NCBI GenBank assembly: GCA_934667815.1
Contig: CAKUMO010000035.1
Coordinates: forward strand, 1 to 24,880
Source: an uncultured Oscillospiraceae bacterium
GTDB taxonomy: Bacteria > Bacillota > Clostridia > Oscillospirales > Oscillospiraceae
Direction of reading: 5' to 3'
Length of the DNA stretch: 24,880 bases
The notes under the pieces were generated by a model, which saw only the letters and a list, made by a program, of their open reading frames with translations, was not told where the DNA came from and searched no databases. Both the position numbers and the translations under genes were made by a program. Positions 14,995-24,880 of this stretch are shown here, one piece after another (positions within the stretch are counted from its first letter, which is position 1; every line of letters begins with the position of its first letter).

Positions 14995-15927
14995 TTATAG
15001 CTTCTCAGCGACACGCAGCTTTGCGCTGCGGGCGCGCGGGTTTTCTTCCAGCTCTTTTGCGCCGGAGACGATGGGTTTGCGCGTAACGAGCCTGATTTGC
15101 GGTTTCTTTCCGCACACGCACACCGGAAACTCCGGCGGGCAGGTGCAGCCGCGTGCGGCCTGCTGCATCTCGCTCTTAACGATGCGATCCTCGAGCGAAT
15201 GGAACGTGATGACCGCCAGCCGTCCGCCGGGCTTCAGACGCCGGATCGCCGCCTGCATCATCTTGCTGACAGAGGACAGTTCGTCGTTGACCGCGATGCG
15301 AATGGCCTGAAAGCTGCGTTTTGCCGGATGCTGCTTCTCGCGAAGCGCCTGCGGCGGCATTGCGCTGCGAATGATGTCCACCAGCTCCAGAGTCGTCTCG
15401 ATCGGTTTCTTCTCACGGCTGCGCACGATTGCCCCAGCAATCTGCGGTGCATAGCGCTCCTCGCCGTATTCATACAGGATGCGGCGCAGCTCCTCCTGCG
15501 GCCAACGGTTGACGATCTCCCCCGCCGTAAGCGGGTCGTCTCTGTCCATACGCATATCAAGAGGCGCGTCGGCCATGTAGGAAAATCCGCGCAGCGCATC
15601 GTCCAGTTGCGGAGAGGAAACACCGAGGTCAAAGAGCATACCGTCCACCGCAGGAATCTGCAATTCCTCCAGAATGCGGTCAAGCTCCGAAAAATTGGAA
15701 TGAACGAAGGTCACGCGCGGGAGATAGTCCTTCAGGCGCTCCTGCGCCGCGGCCAGCGCAACACGGTCGCGATCAACGCCGATGAGACGGCCGGTCGTCA
15801 GACGGCTGACGATCTCAAGGGAATGTCCCGCGCCGCCCAGCGTGCCGTCGAGGTAGATTCCCTCCGGCTTGATGGCCAAAGCATCGATGCACTCGTCCAG
15901 CAGCACGGATTTATGTGAAAACTCCAT
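14995..15927 (-). CDS. rsmH: 16S rRNA (cytosine-1402 N4) methyltransferase RsmH (MraW)
   Basis: RsmH methylates N4 of C1402 in 16S rRNA near the ribosomal P site. The 310-residue product has the family start FSHKSVLLDECIDAL, the SAM-binding motif YLDGTLGGAGHS (residues 25-36), the segment DGMLFDLGVSSPQLDDALRG and the C-terminal AVITFHSLEDRIVK. Its position directly after mraZ at the head of the dcw cluster is conserved across bacteria. The start ATG overlaps the mraZ stop codon by one base (TGATG), so translation is probably coupled. GGAGGAG lies within the mraZ 3' end, about 12 bases upstream. Confidence 0.97.
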   Translation of the reverse strand: MEFSHKSVLLDECIDALAIKPEGIYLDGTLGGAGHSLEIVSRLTTGRLIGVDRDRVALAAAQERLKDYLPRVTFVHSNFSELDRILEELQIPAVDGMLFDLGVSSPQLDDALRGFSYMADAPLDMRMDRDDPLTAGEIVNRWPQEELRRILYEYGEERYAPQIAGAIVRSREKKPIETTLELVDIIRSAMPPQALREKQHPAKRSFQAIRIAVNDELSSVSKMMQAAIRRLKPGGRLAVITFHSLEDRIVKSEMQQAARGCTCPPEFPVCVCGKKPQIRLVTRKPIVSGAKELEENPRARSAKLRVAEKL

Positions 15928-16343
15928 CAGAAACCAAGCTCCTCCATCAGTGCGGCGATGTTCTCAGGTGTGAGATACTCGGCTTCCTCGGCCTCGTAAA
16001 GCTCAGCCGACCAGATCTCGGCGCGGGTGGCAAGGCCAATGAACACCACGTCCTGCTTGATCTGCGCGTAGTTTCGCATCGATTCCGGCAGGAGGATGCG
16101 TCCCTGCTTGTCCGGTTCACACTTGTGAACGTTTGCGAAGAAGGAGCGCATGTGGCGGGTCCTGGACGAAGGCATGGAGGCGAATTTTTCAAGCAGCTTC
16201 TGCCATTCTTCTTCGGTGTAGACGGTCAGGCAGGTGTCTGCGCCCTGTGCAACATAGAACGATGCGCCAAGCTCCTCGCGCAGCTTTGCGGGCACGAACA
16301 GGCGTCCCTTCGCATCCAATGTGTGCTTATATTTGCCGTACAT
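15927..16343 (-). CDS. mraZ: MraZ, transcriptional regulator of the dcw cluster
   Basis: The 138-residue protein has the two AbrB-like halves of MraZ, each with the conserved DxxGRxxxP motif: DAKGRLFVP at residues 10-18 and DKQGRILLP at 78-86. MraZ forms rings that bind tandem repeats in front of its own operon and usually represses it. I start at the ATG at 16343, giving MYGKYKHTLDAKGR as in other MraZ proteins, with GAGGTG upstream. An ATG at 16370 would add nine residues and has no ribosome binding site. The predicted operator repeats lie directly before this start. Its stop codon overlaps the rsmH start by one base. Confidence 0.97.
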   Translation of the reverse strand: MYGKYKHTLDAKGRLFVPAKLREELGASFYVAQGADTCLTVYTEEEWQKLLEKFASMPSSRTRHMRSFFANVHKCEPDKQGRILLPESMRNYAQIKQDVVFIGLATRAEIWSAELYEAEEAEYLTPENIAALMEELGF

Positions 16344-16346
16344 GCC

Positions 16347-16390
16347 CTCACCTCGCTCCACTTTGCTCATTTTTCATCCATTTCGCTCCA
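16347..16390 (-). promoter_or_regulatory. Probable MraZ operator: five 10-bp-phased repeats
   Basis: On the minus strand five related 4-mers occur at exact 10-base steps: TGGA (16387-16390), TGGA (16377-16380), ATGA (16367-16370), TGGA (16357-16360) and TGAG (16347-16350). Flanking bases are also partly repeated (GTGGAGCGA occurs twice, 30 bases apart). MraZ is known to bind TGGG-type repeats separated by 5-base spacers, that is, with a 10-bp period, before mraZ. The match in period, place and motif supports an autoregulatory operator. The array lies between the predicted transcription start and the mraZ start codon. Confidence 0.75.
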
Positions 16391-16400
16391 CCGTGCTATC

Positions 16401-16429
16401 AGTATACAATCAAATGAAAGAAATTGCAA
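16401..16429 (-). promoter_or_regulatory. Sigma-A promoter of the dcw operon (mraZ promoter)
   Basis: On the minus strand -35 TTGCAA (16424-16429) and -10 TATACT (16401-16406) are 17 bases apart, with an A/T-rich stretch upstream that could act as an UP element. The predicted start is near 16394, so the MraZ-like repeats lie immediately downstream and a bound MraZ could block promoter escape or early elongation. Confidence 0.78.
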
Positions 16430-16712
16430 CCTCTAATTCGCAATTTTTGCAGGCATTTTCCTAAAAATTTTCGGAAAATCCACCCAAATTTTGAATATTT
16501 GAACGTATGTTTAATTTTTCGTTCAAAATTCTCGCCCGGAGCGCAAAAAGGCTCCCTGACGCAGGTCAGGGAGCAAAGTGGGGAAAATTTTTCGATAATC
16601 ATTCCGGACGTTCAAATCCGGTCACAAAAATGTGCGGTGAACGGGTCGGTTCGAGCCAGCAGAGGACGCAACAAGCCCGGCAGGTATTATTTAAAATCCG
16701 GTTATTCGGCTC
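16430..16712. other. Gene-free stretch between the SDR gene and the mraZ promoter
   Basis: No supported gene lies here. The right part (16575-16712) shows only a weak hairpin at the SDR stop codon (CGGTTA/TAACCG, 16699-16704 with 16714-16719, followed on the minus strand by a short T run), which may be a minor terminator. The strong terminator is at 16545-16574. The left part (16430-16530) is A/T-rich and carries an imperfect dyad (TTGAACG/CGTTCAA near 16499-16525). Short open frames here have no ribosome binding site or recognisable product. Confidence 0.6.
16545..16574 (-). terminator. Intrinsic terminator upstream of the dcw operon
   Basis: A perfect 10-bp stem, GCTCCCTGAC with GTCAGGGAGC (16551-16560 and 16565-16574), has a 4-base loop. 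On the minus strand it is followed after one base by TTTTT (16545-16549). It lies about 140 bases after the SDR stop codon and insulates the dcw promoter from upstream transcription. Confidence 0.85.
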
Positions 16713-17504
16713 TTAACCGCCGTAGAGCTTTCCGATGATATAGCTTTTCAGACGGTTCGGAAGCAGACGCGCGAGGACGGACAGCGTCTGATAGGATTTC
16801 CCGAGGACGTATTCCGGCTTGACGTGCTTTTTCAGCGCGATGGCCGCAATGCGGTGCCCGGCAACCGCCGGGTCCATGCCGGTCAGCTCGTCGTGCTCCA
16901 TAACGGCAACACTTTTCGAAATTCTGCCGCCGTAGATCTCGTCGCCGACGGGACTTTTCTGCCGTGCCGCCGTGAAGCCGGTGTGAATATCGCCCGGCAA
17001 AACGGCGCACAGTTCAATGCCGAAAGGCCGCGTCTCGCTGCGCAACGCGGCAGTGTAGGCACTGACAGCGGCCTTGCTCACGGAGTACCACGCCTGAAAC
17101 GGGATTGGCGTAAGGGCCGCAAAGGAGCTGACATTGACGATGCGCCCGCTTCCCTGCCCGCGCATGATGGGCAGGACGGCCTTGCAGCCGTTGACTGTGC
17201 CAAACAGATTTACGCTCAAAAGGCGTTCGGCCTCCGCATTTTCCGTAAATTCCGCGGCACCGGAAATACCGTACCCCGCGTTGTTGACCAAGATGTCCAC
17301 GCGCCCCTCCTGCGCAGCGACCGTCTGCACCGCATGCGCAAACGCAGCCTCGTCAGAAACGTCGCAGACAATATGCCGCACCCCCGGAAGCTCCGCCGCG
17401 TGCCGCGACAGCGCATAAACACGGCAGCCATGCGCGGCGAGCGCCAGCGCAGTCTCGCGGCCGATGCCGCTGCTGCCGCCTGTGACAATGGCAATTTTTT
17501 GCAT
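16713..17504 (-). CDS. Classical short-chain dehydrogenase/reductase
   Basis: The 263-residue protein is a classical SDR with a complete active site. The NAD(P)-binding motif is TGGSSGIG (residues 8-15), the structural motif NNAG is at 74-77, the catalytic serine is in NVSSF (about 127) and the YSVSK tetrad segment is at 140-144. The basic or acidic residue after strand 2 (ALSRHAAEL) favours NADP(H) over NAD(H), which is an inference. The C-terminus (VLARLLPNRLKSYIIGKLYGG) is amphipathic and could touch a membrane. The substrate cannot be told. It stands alone between the rpoC terminator and the terminator before mraZ, with GAGG 8 bases before its ATG. Any promoter must lie in about 35 bases or inside the rpoC terminator (TTGACG occurs in the loop region, without a good -10). 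Confidence 0.93.
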   Translation of the reverse strand: MQKIAIVTGGSSGIGRETALALAAHGCRVYALSRHAAELPGVRHIVCDVSDEAAFAHAVQTVAAQEGRVDILVNNAGYGISGAAEFTENAEAERLLSVNLFGTVNGCKAVLPIMRGQGSGRIVNVSSFAALTPIPFQAWYSVSKAAVSAYTAALRSETRPFGIELCAVLPGDIHTGFTAARQKSPVGDEIYGGRISKSVAVMEHDELTGMDPAVAGHRIAAIALKKHVKPEYVLGKSYQTLSVLARLLPNRLKSYIIGKLYGG

Positions 17505-17536
17505 TGTTTTTTCCTCTTTTTTAACGATATTAAAGC

Positions 17537-17566
17537 AAAAGGCGCTCCGTCAAAAGGCGGAGCGCC
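17537..17566 (-). terminator. Intrinsic terminator of rpoBC
   Basis: A perfect 9-bp stem GGCGCTCCG/CGGAGCGCC (17541-17549 with 17558-17566) with an 8-base loop starts 6 bases after the rpoC stop codon. On the minus strand it is followed by TTTTGCTTT. It is a strong Rho-independent terminator and shows that rpoC is the last gene of its operon here. Confidence 0.88.
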
Positions 17567-17572
17567 CGAAAA

Positions 17573-21265
<3,693 letters not shown>

Positions 21266-21280
21266 CGTATTACTCCTCCC

Positions 21281-24880
<3,600 letters not shown>

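Noticed and set aside
16344..16370. An upstream ATG for mraZ (nine extra residues).
   Set aside because: It has no ribosome binding site and its codons run through the phased operator repeat; the family begins at MYGKYKH.
16640..16668. A GGTTCGAGCC string resembling a tRNA T arm in the gap after the SDR gene.
   Set aside because: No acceptor, anticodon or D stem can be paired around it on either strand, so it is probably chance.

Overview
The window is a core-genome segment of a Gram-positive bacterium, most likely a clostridial member of the Oscillospiraceae/Ruminococcaceae type. It is GC-rich by eye. MurE carries the meso-diaminopimelate signature DNPR, RpoB and RpoC have the compact Firmicutes form, and the penicillin-binding protein (PBP) ends in PASTA repeats. 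Family placement is inference; the clostridial reading rests on gene order and protein character. Every gene I can support lies on the minus strand, so transcription runs from the right edge to the left.

Reading in the direction of transcription: (1) 24880-17573 holds rpoB (5' end outside the window) and rpoC, closed by a strong intrinsic terminator at 17541-17566. (2) 17504-16713 is a lone short-chain dehydrogenase/reductase gene, followed by about 340 bases without a gene that hold a second strong terminator and the start of the next operon. (3) 16429-3523 is the division and cell wall (dcw) cluster in the order mraZ, rsmH, ftsL, a division-type PBP, murE, murF, mraY, ftsW, murG, murA, ftsQ. 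It begins at a good sigma-A promoter and a five-unit, 10-bp-periodic repeat that looks like the MraZ operator. (4) ftsZ (3385-2294) has its own good promoter and its own terminator. (5) A small operon of a yerC-type TrpR-like regulator, a YqeM-like methyltransferase and hslO (Hsp33) follows. (6) At the left edge is a tRNA-Val gene cut off by the window end, driven by a promoter with perfect -35 and -10 hexamers.

The central genes form a nearly complete line for septal peptidoglycan. MurA opens UDP-MurNAc synthesis, MurE and MurF add amino acids, MraY and MurG build lipid I and lipid II, FtsW polymerises and the PBP cross-links. FtsL, FtsQ and FtsZ organise these at the septum. murB, murC, murD and ftsA, often found in such clusters, are absent from this window.

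I found no mobile element, CRISPR array, defence system or convincingly new system. The points worth a second look are regulatory and structural: the phased MraZ repeat lying downstream of the predicted start site, a terminator overlapping a promoter between ftsL and the PBP gene, a hairpin that partly covers the murA ribosome binding site, the atypical FtsZ tail beside a missing ftsA, the long acidic RpoB tail, and the direct rpoBC-SDR-dcw junction.
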